Shown here piece by piece: positions 16,530 to 25,657 of a DNA stretch of 64,000 nucleotides. The DNA is from Cupriavidus pauculus (GTDB lineage: Bacteria; Pseudomonadota; Gammaproteobacteria; Burkholderiales; Burkholderiaceae), in assembly GCF_008801835.1 (NCBI RefSeq), contig NZ_VZOW01000004.1, positions 62,001 through 126,000 on the forward strand, in the 5' to 3' direction. The notes beneath the pieces are model-generated. The model did not search any database, was not told the DNA's origin, and saw only the letters and a list, made by a program, of their open reading frames with translations. Positions within the stretch are counted from its first letter, which is position 1. Each line of letters starts with the position of its first letter. The translations under genes and the position numbers were made by a program.

Positions 16530-18731
16530 ATGATCGGAATCGATAACAACATCGCGCGTGGCCCCGGCCATGCGGAAATGGAAAAGAAGCGGGACGCGGC
16601 GCGCGCCAACGATGGGCTCGGCGCTCGCGGCGCAACGGGAAGCGTGCTGGCCCGTGCGTTGTTTACACCGGATGTGGTGGCGCTGGTGGGCGCCTCGGCC
16701 GATGAACGAAAGAACACCGCCCGGCCACTGCGCTTCATGCGCAAGCACGGTTTTGCGGGCCGCATCCTGCCCGTGAATGCGGGCCGCAGCGAAGTGATGG
16801 GCCTGGCCGCGTACCCCAGCCTGGCGGCGTTGCCCGAATCGATCGACCATGCGTTTGTGATGGTGCCCGGCGCGCAGGTGATCGACGCGCTGGAGCAAAG
16901 CGCGGAGCGCGGCGCGCGCGTGGTGACGGTGTTTTCCGATGGCTTTGCGGAACTTGGGGAAGCGGGCATGGCTGCGCAGCAGGCGCTCGCGGCGCGTGCA
17001 CGTGCACTTGGCGTGCGCTTGCTGGGGCCCAACAGCATCGGCGTGGTCGACGTGCACAGCGGCGCCATCCTGTCGGTCAACGCCGTGCTGGAAATGGACG
17101 CGCTGCAGGCCGGTTCGGTCAGCGTGATTTCGCAAAGCGGATCGATGCTGGGGGCGCTGCTGTCGCGCGGCGCAGCGCGCGGCATGGGGTTTGCCAAGCT
17201 GGTGTCCGTCGGCAACGAGAGCGATATCGGCGTGGGCGAGCTGGTCGACATGCTGGTGGACGACGCCGCCACCGCAGCGATCCTGTTGTTCCTGGAGACG
17301 ATCCGCGATGCGGCGGTGCTGGGCCCCGCATTGCGGCGCGCCCGCGCGGCCGGCAAGCCCGTGCTGGTCTACAAGCTGGGCCGCTCCGCGCAGGGCGAGG
17401 CGCTGGCGCAATCGCACACCGGCGCGCTGGCCGGCAATGACGCCGCCGTCGACGCGTTTCTGCGCAAGCATGGCGCGATGCGCGTGGAGATGCTGGAAAC
17501 GCTGTTCGAAGCCGCGCCGCTGGCCATCCGCCATGCACGCGCGGTGCCCGCCCTGACGCGTACGCCGCGCGTGGCCGTGGTGACTACCACCGGCGGCGGC
17601 GCGGCTACCGTGGTCGATCGGCTGGGCCTGGCAAACGTGGAAGCCGTGCCGCCGCCCGATGCATTTGTCGCGCATATGGCCGCGCGTGGCGTGAAGATTC
17701 GCCAGACGCCGATCATCGACCTGACGCTGGCCGCGACCAGCGCGCAGTATCGCGACCTCGTCGAGCAGATGGTGCAAAGCGATTGGTGCGATGCCGTGCT
17801 GTGCGTGGTGGGATCATCGGCGCAATTCCATCCGCAATTGGCGGTCAAGCCGATCGTCGAGGCCAGCGTCACGCGCGGCAAACCGCTGCTGGCGTTTCTG
17901 GCGCCCGATGCCGCGCAATCGCTGCAGGTGTTGCAGGCCGCTGGCGTGCCGGCGTTTCGCACGCCGGAAAGCTGCGCGGACGCACTGGCCTGCCTGTTCC
18001 GTGCCGCCGCCGCTGCAGCCGACGATGCGGGGAGCTCATCGGTGCCGTCGACGCCGTGGCCACCAAATCTGCCAATCCGGGGCAATCTGACCGAACTGGA
18101 AGCTGCCGCCGTATTCCAGGCGCTGGGCGTGCCGATTGCCGCCGCCGCGCTGGTCCGCGGCGAATCGTTGGCCCATCCGGTGCCGTATCCGGTCGTGGCC
18201 AAGATCTGCTCACGCGACATCCTGCACAAGACCGAGATCGGCGGCGTACAGGTGGGCGTGCGCGATAACGCGGAACTGGCCACCGCCGCCGCGCGGCTGC
18301 TGGCCAACGCGCGCCAGGCCGCACCCGATGCGCAAATCGACGGCATCCTGGTGCAGCGCATGGAAGACCGGCTGCTGGAGCTGATGCTCGGCTATCGCAA
18401 TGATCCGCTGGTTGGCCCGATCGTGGTGCTGGGCGCGGGCGGCGTCACAGCCGAACTGCATCGCGACGTGAGCCTGCGCCCCGCGCCGGTCAGCCGCGCC
18501 GAAGCACGGCAGATGATCGACGAGGTGCGCTCGACGCGTCTGGTGCGCGGATTCCGCAACCTGCCGCGTGGCGATGTCGACGCGCTGGCCGATGCAATCG
18601 TGCGCTTCTCGCACCTGTGCGCGATGCAGGGCGTCACGGTGGACGAAGCCGAAATCAATCCGCTGTTTGTGCGCGCCGATGGCGTGGTCGGTGTCGACTG
18701 CGTGCTGCGCCTGGCGGAACCTCAAATCTGA
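16530..18731 (+). CDS. Acyl-CoA synthetase (NDP-forming), fused alpha-beta type
   Basis: Single-chain ADP-forming acetyl-CoA synthetase-family protein of 733 residues, which makes (or in reverse uses) an acyl-CoA with ATP. Layout: CoA-binding Rossmann domain (VALVGASADERKNTARPLRFM, to about 180); a succinyl-CoA ligase-like flavodoxin domain (VISQSGSMLGAL, NESDIGVGEL, QSHTGALAGNDAAVDAFLRKHG); and a C-terminal ATP-grasp domain from about 540 (VAKICSRDILHKTEIGGVQVGV, ending EAEINPLFV). ATG at 16530 has AAGGA upstream. The long upstream reading frame is unsupported. Downstream is an acyl-CoA dehydrogenase. The pathway is probably activation and oxidation of a short-chain acid formed by the PrpD-like enzyme. 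Confidence 0.88.
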   Translation: MIGIDNNIARGPGHAEMEKKRDAARANDGLGARGATGSVLARALFTPDVVALVGASADERKNTARPLRFMRKHGFAGRILPVNAGRSEVMGLAAYPSLAALPESIDHAFVMVPGAQVIDALEQSAERGARVVTVFSDGFAELGEAGMAAQQALAARARALGVRLLGPNSIGVVDVHSGAILSVNAVLEMDALQAGSVSVISQSGSMLGALLSRGAARGMGFAKLVSVGNESDIGVGELVDMLVDDAATAAILLFLETIRDAAVLGPALRRARAAGKPVLVYKLGRSAQGEALAQSHTGALAGNDAAVDAFLRKHGAMRVEMLETLFEAAPLAIRHARAVPALTRTPRVAVVTTTGGGAATVVDRLGLANVEAVPPPDAFVAHMAARGVKIRQTPIIDLTLAATSAQYRDLVEQMVQSDWCDAVLCVVGSSAQFHPQLAVKPIVEASVTRGKPLLAFLAPDAAQSLQVLQAAGVPAFRTPESCADALACLFRAAAAAADDAGSSSVPSTPWPPNLPIRGNLTELEAAAVFQALGVPIAAAALVRGESLAHPVPYPVVAKICSRDILHKTEIGGVQVGVRDNAELATAAARLLANARQAAPDAQIDGILVQRMEDRLLELMLGYRNDPLVGPIVVLGAGGVTAELHRDVSLRPAPVSRAEARQMIDEVRSTRLVRGFRNLPRGDVDALADAIVRFSHLCAMQGVTVDEAEINPLFVRADGVVGVDCVLRLAEPQI

Positions 18732-18793
18732 ACACCAGGCGGATCACCACGGCGCGCACGCGCGTTGCCGAACCGCCATCCGGAGACAACGAC

Positions 18794-19939
18794 ATGCATT
18801 TCAAGCTCACCCCAGAACAGCAGGAATTCCAGGACGCCGTCAGCCGCTTCGCGCAGAAGGCGCTGCGGCCCGGCGCTCGCGAGCGGGCCCACACCGACGC
18901 CTATCCGTGGGACGTGGCGCGGATGATGGCCGAACAAGGACTGCTGGGCATCACGATCGCCGAGTCCGATGGCGGGCAGGGCGGCACGCTGATGGACGCA
19001 ATCATTGCCATCCAGGCCGTGGCCGCGCATTGCCCGCGCAGCGCGGACGTAATTCAGGCCGGCAACTTCGGCGCCATCCGGGTGTTGGCCGAGTACGGCT
19101 CGGCGGCGCAGAAAGCCAAATGGCTGGCGCCGCTGCTGCGCGGCGAGACGCTGATCTCGGTCGGCATGACGGAGCCCGAAGCCGGTTCCGCCGTGACCGA
19201 ACTAAAGACCGCCGCAACGCCCGATGGCGACGGCTATCGCATCAACGGCACCAAGATCTTTACCACGCACGGCCCGCATGCCGATGTGATCCTGGCCTAC
19301 GTGCGCTTTGGCCCCGGCGTGGGCGGCATCGGCTCCGTGCTGATCGACACCAAGGCGCCCGGCGTGCGGATCGGACAGAAGTCGCGCTTCATGTCCGGCG
19401 AAGAGTGGGCGCAGATCTACTTCGAGGACGTCCATGTGGCGGCCGAAGATGTGCTGCTGGGCGAAGGCGGTTTCAAGAAACAGATTGCCGGCTTCAATGT
19501 CGAGCGCATGGGCAACACGGCGCGGTCGCTGGCGCTGGGCCGCTACGCCTATGAAGTGGCGCGCCAATGGGCGCTGCAGCGCAAGCAGTTTGGCAGGCTG
19601 CTATGCGAATTCCAGGGCTTGCAGTGGAAGTTTGCCGACATGAAGATGAAGCTCGATGCGGGCCAACTGCTGTTGTATCGGGCGGCCAGCAATGCCGACA
19701 GCGGACTGCCGTCGGCTGAGGAAACCGCAATCGCCAAGGCGTTCTGCAATCAGGCCGGCTTCGACATCGCCAACGAGGCGTTGCAAGTGATGGGTGGCAT
19801 GGGGTACAGCCAGGAAGAACTGGTCGAATACTGCCAGCGCCGCTGCCGCGGATGGATGATCGCGGGCGGTTCGATCGAGATCCTGAAGAACCGCATCGCC
19901 GAATCGGTCTTCGAGCGCACGTTTTCGCAGCGGCCCTGA
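18794..19939 (+). CDS. Acyl-CoA dehydrogenase
   Basis: FAD-dependent alpha,beta-oxidation of an acyl-CoA; 381 residues, standard length. Visible: N-terminal helices, the FAD/substrate strand region TEPEAGSAVTELKTAA (125-140), and the C-terminal helical bundle with RKQFG and VMGGMGYSQEE. The usual catalytic Glu in xxEGT is absent: the segment reads IAGGSIEIL (356-364), with Gly at that slot. A Glu is present at the alternative site used by isovaleryl-CoA and glutaryl-CoA dehydrogenase types (E237 in NVERM), so the base has probably moved. ATG at 18794 with GGAGA upstream. Last gene of the PrpD operon. Confidence 0.88.
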   Translation: MHFKLTPEQQEFQDAVSRFAQKALRPGARERAHTDAYPWDVARMMAEQGLLGITIAESDGGQGGTLMDAIIAIQAVAAHCPRSADVIQAGNFGAIRVLAEYGSAAQKAKWLAPLLRGETLISVGMTEPEAGSAVTELKTAATPDGDGYRINGTKIFTTHGPHADVILAYVRFGPGVGGIGSVLIDTKAPGVRIGQKSRFMSGEEWAQIYFEDVHVAAEDVLLGEGGFKKQIAGFNVERMGNTARSLALGRYAYEVARQWALQRKQFGRLLCEFQGLQWKFADMKMKLDAGQLLLYRAASNADSGLPSAEETAIAKAFCNQAGFDIANEALQVMGGMGYSQEELVEYCQRRCRGWMIAGGSIEILKNRIAESVFERTFSQRP

Positions 19940-20105
19940 CGCGCGGCGGACGCAATCCGCGTCAATCGGTATGCAGGCGGAAGCGGCGCGCGTCGCTTAG
20001 TGCGAGGGTGCGCGCCGGGACGCCGGCGTCTCCGACTACTTGCGGATCGCTCACGCGCAGCGCGGCTTTCGCGCGCGCATGGGCGGGTGGTCGCCGGACG
20101 CGCGC

Positions 20106-20414
20106 TCAGTCGTCGTCATGCCAGCGGTGCCACTCGTGCCGGCGCCATTCGTGTTCGCGCCAGCGTTGCTCGCGGCGCCATTGCCGTTCCTGCCATTCGC
20201 GTGCGCGCCAGTCGTCGTAGTAACCGGGCGCGACCACTACCGGCGCGGGCGGTGCCACCACGACGGGCCGTGGGGCGTAGTACACCGGCGGCGGGGGCGC
20301 GGCTACATAGGCTGGCACGCCGATGCCGATGTCGAAATTGACGTGTGCCTGCGCGGCGCTGGACGCGGCCAGCGCGGCGATACCGATGGTCGCGGCGAGA
20401 AGAATCTTGTTCAT
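20106..20414 (-). CDS. Small exported PXPV-repeat protein with Trp/Arg-rich tail
   Basis: 102 residues. Signal peptide ends at AAQAH (residue about 24). A Pro/Val/Tyr region with PXPV-like units follows (APPPPVYYAPRPVVVAPPAPVVVAPG), then a strongly charged tail of W-R-x-x-x-W repeats ending HDDD. The PXPV repeat family is frequent in Burkholderiales; its biochemical role is not known. ATG at 20414 gives the classical signal peptide; the frame upstream to 20624 lacks it. Predicted periplasmic or cell-envelope protein. No obvious operon partner: the ACAD gene converges from one side and the next gene upstream is 406 bases away. Confidence 0.7.
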   Translation of the reverse strand: MNKILLAATIGIAALAASSAAQAHVNFDIGIGVPAYVAAPPPPVYYAPRPVVVAPPAPVVVAPGYYDDWRAREWQERQWRREQRWREHEWRRHEWHRWHDDD

Positions 20415-20820
20415 GGGGGCGTCTTGTACCTTGCTGCCTGTGTGCCGATAGTAACGGCGCCCCTGCGTGTTCGTTGACCCGTGGTGACGAGCCTTTGTAA
20501 GCTGTTGTATCGCCTTGCGCGGCGGCAGGCGGGGCCGGCCCGCGTGCGAAGATCGCGCGATTTGCAAGGCATTGGCGGGGCAATCGATGCGCATGCACGG
20601 CTCACACCCGCTGACGCCCGCCACCGCGGCGATGTGGATCGCCGCGCGGCTGTTACCGGTTGATGCATCTTGGCGACACGGCGGGTCCGGGAATCTTGTC
20701 GTTCCTTAAGCGCACCTTAAGAACCCGCGCGCCGCAATGTTGCCGCTGGAACTTGCACAACGATTTTTACGCGAGCGGCATGCGCGGTGCCGCCGCTCGC
20801 ATTGTTGCCGCATCGATTGA
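20415..20820. other. Gene-poor stretch, 406 bases
   Basis: No open frame here has family-like composition or a start signal. It must hold the promoter for the minus-strand PXPV gene. An imperfect inverted repeat (GTTCCTTAAG at 20701-20710 with CTTAAGAAC at 20716-20724, one bulge) lies just downstream of the amidohydrolase stop (20821) on the minus strand. Nothing else was seen. Confidence 0.5.
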
Positions 20821-22218
20821 CTAAGGCCGCAGCGTTTCCAGCGCCGTCTGGGCGTCGCGTCGCAAGCGCTCGATATCGAGGCCGACGACGGCGCCGTCGC
20901 GCACCACATGGCGGCCCCGCACGAAGACGTCGCGCACCGGCGTGGGCTCTCCTGCGGCCACCGGCGCCGTGGCGATGTCGTGGAAACCCGCAAAGCGCAG
21001 ACCGCTGACGTCGTAGATCGCCAGATCCGCGGACTGGCCCGGCGCCAGCGTGCCGACGCCAGGCAGCCCCAGCACCTGCGCACCGCCGGCCGTGCCCCAG
21101 TGAATCACCTCTTCGACGCGCGTCTGATCCGCGCCGCCCAGCGCGCGATGGATTAGCCACGCGAAGTTGGCCTCGTGGACCATGCTGCCCGATTCGTTCG
21201 ACGCCACGCCATCGACGCCGATCGACACCGGCACACCCGCATTGGCCATGGCGCGCACCGGCGCGATACCGCTGCCCAAACGCGCGTTGCTGACTGGGCA
21301 ATGCGCCATGCCCGTGCCGGTCTGACCGAGCATGCGGATCTCGTCGGGCGTCACGGTCACCAGATGCGCAAACCACACATCGGGCCCGAGCCAGTCGTGA
21401 TCGGCGACGAACTGTACCGGCGTGCAGCGATATTTCTCCGCGCAGAAGCGCACGTAGTTGTCGGTTTCCGACAGATGCGTATGCAGCCGCAACTGCATGC
21501 CGCGCGCAAAGCCGGCCACTTCGCGCAGCAGCGCGGGCGGCATCGAGAAGGTTGGCGTGGTGGGCGCGACCACCACGCGACGCAGCGCGTCCGCGCCGGC
21601 ATCGTGATAACGCGCCTTCAGCCGCTCGATATCGCCGAGCATTTCATCGAACGTTTCCGGCACCAGCGCGGTGGCACGCATGCCGGGATGATCGGACTTC
21701 GACTGCACCGCGCCGCCCCGGCACAGCACCAGTCGCATGCCGAATTCCTCGGCCACGTCGAACAGTACGTCGCCAGTTTCGGCACCATGTCCGTGGTGGT
21801 AGAGGTAGTGATGATCGGCACAGGTGGTGGTGCCCGACAACAGCAGCTCGGCCATGCCGAGCCGCACCGCGGTGCGGAAAATTTCGGGCGTGAAGCGGTC
21901 CAGGCGCGGATATGGCACGCTGGCCAGCCATTGCTGCAGATCGGCGTTCATGCCCGCCGGCACGGCCTTGAGCAGGTTCTGAAACAGGTGGTGGTGCGTG
22001 TTCACCCAGCCCGGGTACACCACGCAGCCTGTCGCATCGATTACGGTCTCGCCCGGTTGCGGAGCGAGGCCGGCGGCCATTTCCGCCACGCGGCCGTCGC
22101 GCACGCGCAGGTCGATCGCGCCCGCGCGCGCCGCGGCGCCGGTGCGGCCGGTCATCACGGCCGCAGCGTTGCGGATCAACAGATCGCCGGAAGCGATGGA
22201 GTGGGTAGGCGTCGTCAT
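20821..22218 (-). CDS. COG0402 amidohydrolase, 8-oxoguanine deaminase/AtzB-like
   Basis: About 465 residues with the full cyclic deaminase metal site: NTHHHLFQN (HxH), HTHLSE, the FAHLV histidine and GVDGVASNESG (catalytic Asp). The block SGTTTCADHHYLYHH is typical of the hydroxydechloroatrazine/8-oxoguanine deaminase branch of COG0402 rather than guanine deaminase. Likely hydrolytic deamination of a purine, pyrimidine or s-triazine-like ring. ATG at 22218 lies 4 bases after the NCS2 permease stop, so the two genes form an operon with the permease first. An AraC gene is divergent. The transporter supports a nucleobase-like substrate. Confidence 0.87.
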   Translation of the reverse strand: MTTPTHSIASGDLLIRNAAAVMTGRTGAAARAGAIDLRVRDGRVAEMAAGLAPQPGETVIDATGCVVYPGWVNTHHHLFQNLLKAVPAGMNADLQQWLASVPYPRLDRFTPEIFRTAVRLGMAELLLSGTTTCADHHYLYHHGHGAETGDVLFDVAEEFGMRLVLCRGGAVQSKSDHPGMRATALVPETFDEMLGDIERLKARYHDAGADALRRVVVAPTTPTFSMPPALLREVAGFARGMQLRLHTHLSETDNYVRFCAEKYRCTPVQFVADHDWLGPDVWFAHLVTVTPDEIRMLGQTGTGMAHCPVSNARLGSGIAPVRAMANAGVPVSIGVDGVASNESGSMVHEANFAWLIHRALGGADQTRVEEVIHWGTAGGAQVLGLPGVGTLAPGQSADLAIYDVSGLRFAGFHDIATAPVAAGEPTPVRDVFVRGRHVVRDGAVVGLDIERLRRDAQTALETLRP

Positions 22219-22222
22219 GGTT

Positions 22223-23575
22223 TCAGACCTCAGGTACATGTTCGCCGGCGACGGCCAGCTCGTGATCGTCGTCGCGTGTGGGCACGCCATTGAGCAGCAG
22301 ATTCAGAAATACCGACACCACGCAGGAAATGATCACGCTGCTGTGCACGAACGGCTGCAGCGCGGCTGGCAGCTTTGCCAGCAGGTTGGGCATGATTACC
22401 GGCATCAGCGCGCACGCCAGCGTGATGGCTACCACGCTCAGGTTTGCGGGCTTGCGTTCGTAATCGACCTGCCCCAGTGTGCGGATGCCTGCCGCGACCA
22501 CCACGCCGAACATCACGATGGTGGCGCCGCCCAGCGCGGCGGCGGGGATCGACGAGAACAGCGCGCCGATCTTCGGCACCAGCGCCACGGCGCACAGCAT
22601 CACGCCGCAGACCGCCACCACCCAGCGGCTGCGCACGCCGGTGACGATCACCAGCCCGACGTTCTCCATGAACGCGATGAACGGAAACGCCGCGAACATG
22701 CCGCCGATGGCACTGGCCAGGCCGTTGGCGCGCAGGCCACAGGTGGCCTCGCGTTCGCTGACGGGCCGCTTGACGATATCGCCGATGGCCACGAACAATC
22801 CCATCGATTCCACCATCTGCACCACCATCACGATCACCATGGTGACGATGGCGCCCGCGTTGAAGGTGGGCATGCCGAACGCGAACGGCATGACCATCGT
22901 GAACCACGGCGCGCGCGCCACCTCGTCGAAGCTGCCCATGCCGAGCAGCCATGCCGCCGCGCCGCCGATCATCAGGCCGATCAGCACGGCCAGGCTGCGC
23001 ACCAGCCGGCCGCCGTGGCTGTTGATGAACAGGATCAGCGCGATGGTGCCGAACGCCACTACAAAGAACAGCGGCGAGCCGAAGTCCTTCGCATTGTGGC
23101 CGCCGCCGGTCCATTGATACGCAACCGGAAACAGCGACAGCCCGACCGAAGTGATGATGCAGCCGCTGACCACGGGCGGGAAGAATCGCTTGAGCCGTCC
23201 GATGACCGGCGCCAGGAACATCGTCACCACGCCGGCGCCGATCACCGCACCGCATACGCCGGTGAATCCGAGCGACGGGTCGGAGCCGATCGCAATCACG
23301 GGTCCCACCGATCCGAACGCCACGCCCTGCATCAGCGGCAGGCGCACCCCGAACTTCCAGAAGCCGACCGTCTGCAGCAGCGTGGCGATGCCCGATGTAA
23401 ACAACGCGGTGCTGATCAGCAGCGTGGTCTGTGCAGGCGTCATCTTCAGCGCGCCGGCCACGATCATCGGCACGGCAATCGCGCCCAGATAACTTACCAG
23501 CATGTGCTGAAAACCTAGCGAGACCATCGCCCGCGCTGGCAGGATCTGGTCGACGGGATGGACGGGGGTGGTCAT
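22223..23575 (-). CDS. NCS2 family nucleobase permease (xanthine/uracil type)
   Basis: Cation symporter of about 450 residues with the NCS2 pattern of about 14 hydrophobic segments. Key motifs are GFQHMLVSY near the N-terminus (QH motif of TM1), LQTVGFWKFGVRLPLMQG, and NVGLVIVTGVRSRWV (signature NxGxxxxTG). Predicted inner-membrane uptake of a nucleobase such as xanthine, uracil or urate. It starts the operon with the COG0402 deaminase, 4 bases apart. A divergent AraC gene 186 bases away is the likely regulator. Start ATG at 23575. Confidence 0.9.
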   Translation of the reverse strand: MTTPVHPVDQILPARAMVSLGFQHMLVSYLGAIAVPMIVAGALKMTPAQTTLLISTALFTSGIATLLQTVGFWKFGVRLPLMQGVAFGSVGPVIAIGSDPSLGFTGVCGAVIGAGVVTMFLAPVIGRLKRFFPPVVSGCIITSVGLSLFPVAYQWTGGGHNAKDFGSPLFFVVAFGTIALILFINSHGGRLVRSLAVLIGLMIGGAAAWLLGMGSFDEVARAPWFTMVMPFAFGMPTFNAGAIVTMVIVMVVQMVESMGLFVAIGDIVKRPVSEREATCGLRANGLASAIGGMFAAFPFIAFMENVGLVIVTGVRSRWVVAVCGVMLCAVALVPKIGALFSSIPAAALGGATIVMFGVVVAAGIRTLGQVDYERKPANLSVVAITLACALMPVIMPNLLAKLPAALQPFVHSSVIISCVVSVFLNLLLNGVPTRDDDHELAVAGEHVPEV

Positions 23576-23761
23576 GGGGGCGCTCCTGCCTTGTGGTGTG
23601 GGTGTGCACCCAACTTAGCGACGCCGCAACCGGTCTCGTAGCAACATTGCGAATGCGCGCGCATGGAAGCGAAATGGCAGGGGTTTTCCGCAGCTTGCAC
23701 GGAATCTGCATTGATCCCTAGGATGAAGCCATTATCGCCAGTCCGCCCCTCGATCTGCACC

Positions 23762-24739
23762 ATGGGTCATCATGCTGCACCAAGATTGAACACCGCCAGC
23801 CATGCCCGTGCGCTCGATCACGTGCAGGCGCTGTCCGCGCGCGTGTTCGGTCCGACGCGCCTGCATAGCGACGACGCCCATCCGCAAGTGCAGTTGCAGA
23901 CCTGCCAGATCGGTCATCTGACGCTGGCCACCACACGCTACGACCGCGCGATGGAGGTGGTGCCGCAGCCGGGCAAGGACGAGTACGTGATCCAGACCGT
24001 GATCGCCGGCCGGTGCCGCGTGGAAATCGACGGCGTGGCCGAGGACATGGAGCCGGGCAGCACCTGGGTGTTTTCGCCGTCGCTGGCGGTGCGACTGTTG
24101 CTGGACGCCGATTGCGAACGCTTCAGCGTGGTGGTGCGCCGTCATGCGCTGGAGGATGCGTTCCGTACCTGCTTCAACTTCGATCCGCCGGGGCCGCTGG
24201 TCTTTGCGCTGCAGCCGCTCAGCGACGCGCAGCGTGCCGGCCGCTGGCGCGCGATGCTGACGTGGCTGCGCACCGAAGCCGCCATGCGTACCGGCCGCCC
24301 CGCTCTGCCGGCGGCCGACGCCGCCATCGAACAACTCTGCCTGACCACGCTGCTGGTCGATCATTTCGGCGAGGACGGCGGACTGCTGCCGCGCGGCTAC
24401 CTGCCGACGCTGCCCGCCTATGTGCGGCGCGCCATCCGCTACCTGCGCGCCAACCTGGACCAGCCGATCACGCTGCAGGAACTTGCAGCGCACTGTGGCG
24501 TCTGCGAGCGCACGTTGCAGCTGGGCTTTCGCAAAAGCAAGGACACCACGCCAATGGAGTACCTGCGCGTACTGCGCCTGCAGGGCGCCCGCGCCGACCT
24601 CCAGCGCGCGATGCCCGGCCCCGGCGTGGTCACCACCATCGCCCTGCGCCACGGCTTCACACACCTGAGCCTGTTCGCGCGCGAATACAGAAGGGAATAC
24701 GGCGAACCGCCTTCGGCTACGTTGCGCGGGGGTGGGTGA
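23762..24739 (+). CDS. AraC family regulator with N-terminal sensor domain
   Basis: About 325 residues. The N-terminal part (residues 20-170) is a cupin-like AraC-binding domain with GRCRVEIDG and WVFSPSLAVRL; the C-terminal part carries the two HTHs (LDQPITLQELAAHCGVCERTLQLGFRKSKDTTPMEYLRVLRL, then VVTTIALRHGFTHLSLFAREYRREYGEPPSATL). Divergent from the permease-deaminase operon, which it probably controls. The start is uncertain between ATG at 23723 and 23762; neither has a convincing Shine-Dalgarno. A second AraC gene follows after 32 bases. Confidence 0.87.
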   Translation: MGHHAAPRLNTASHARALDHVQALSARVFGPTRLHSDDAHPQVQLQTCQIGHLTLATTRYDRAMEVVPQPGKDEYVIQTVIAGRCRVEIDGVAEDMEPGSTWVFSPSLAVRLLLDADCERFSVVVRRHALEDAFRTCFNFDPPGPLVFALQPLSDAQRAGRWRAMLTWLRTEAAMRTGRPALPAADAAIEQLCLTTLLVDHFGEDGGLLPRGYLPTLPAYVRRAIRYLRANLDQPITLQELAAHCGVCERTLQLGFRKSKDTTPMEYLRVLRLQGARADLQRAMPGPGVVTTIALRHGFTHLSLFAREYRREYGEPPSATLRGGG

Positions 24740-24771
24740 GGGCGCGCTACCACCGCACCACCGGGCAGCGT

Positions 24772-25575
24772 ATGATCGCCGGGACACCCCCCACGGTTGC
24801 CGATGTACTCGCGATGACCCACCAACCTCATCTGTCTCCCAAGCTGCATCTGACCACTAAGCATGGTTTTGCGCTGCATGACAGTCGGCAGCCCGCCTTT
24901 CATCGCGCGTGGCACATCCATGACTGCGGCATGCTGCTTTGGCCGCGCATGGGCCGGCTCAAGACGGTTTGGAACGACGTTGGCGGCGAGCCGGACGCGC
25001 CGCATGCGGTGTCGCTGGTGCGCGGTACCGCTGTGCTGCTGCCAGCGACGACCTCGCACCTGACCGCATCGGAGCAAGGGCGCCAGCAGCATGGAGAGCT
25101 TTACCTGCCGCCCGACCGCCTGCCCGCCGGCCGACGTTTTGGCGCCATGCATCTGGACGCAGCGACCATTGCGATGCTGGAGGGGTTGCTGTCCCCGGGC
25201 ATTGCGATGACGAGTGCGGCGTGGCTGGTGCGCGCAATCGTCGAACAACTCGCGGCAAGCCGGCCGCTGGCGATGCCTGAAGCACCTTCATCGGTGGCGA
25301 TGCGCATGGTGCGGCGCTTCCATCAGGCGCTTGAGCGCGACCTGCCGCTGCCTTCGATCGATGCGGTTGCAAGCGAGCTTGGCGTGTCGATCCGGCATTT
25401 GCAGCGCGCTTGCCAGATCGAGTTCGGCGTGACGCCAGTGACTGTCAGGCGCCGCGTCCTGGCCACGCATGCCCGCGGGCTGATCGCCCAGGGAAAATCA
25501 GCAGCCAGCGTCAGCATGGATCTCGGTTTCGCGTCGAGCGGTCATCTGCACCGCCTGCTGCGCGAAACGCGCTGA
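24772..25575 (+). CDS. AraC family regulator, short form
   Basis: About 267 residues. N-terminal half is cupin-like with a HIHD motif (AWHIHDCGMLLWPRMGRLKTVW, LVRGTAVLLPATTSHLTAS); the C-terminal half has an AraC HTH (DAVASELGVSIRHLQRACQIEFGVTPVTVRRRVLATHA, then AASVSMDLGFASSGHLHRLLRETR). The tandem placement 32 bases after another AraC gene is unusual; it may be a duplicated pair with different ligands, or control the converging Rid-PhzF-Bug operon. Alternative starts 24772 and 24814 are both without a clear ribosome-binding site. Confidence 0.85.
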   Translation: MIAGTPPTVADVLAMTHQPHLSPKLHLTTKHGFALHDSRQPAFHRAWHIHDCGMLLWPRMGRLKTVWNDVGGEPDAPHAVSLVRGTAVLLPATTSHLTASEQGRQQHGELYLPPDRLPAGRRFGAMHLDAATIAMLEGLLSPGIAMTSAAWLVRAIVEQLAASRPLAMPEAPSSVAMRMVRRFHQALERDLPLPSIDAVASELGVSIRHLQRACQIEFGVTPVTVRRRVLATHARGLIAQGKSAASVSMDLGFASSGHLHRLLRETR

Positions 25576-25657
25576 CTGTGCGGTCGCCCGCCGTTGCCCC
25601 GTTGCAAATAGGGCGCTGCAGGGCGATGCGGCCCGTGATACTCGATCCATTTCCTCG

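Noticed and set aside
20415-20820. Small ORFs in the 406-base gap
   Set aside because: None has a ribosome-binding site or family-like composition.
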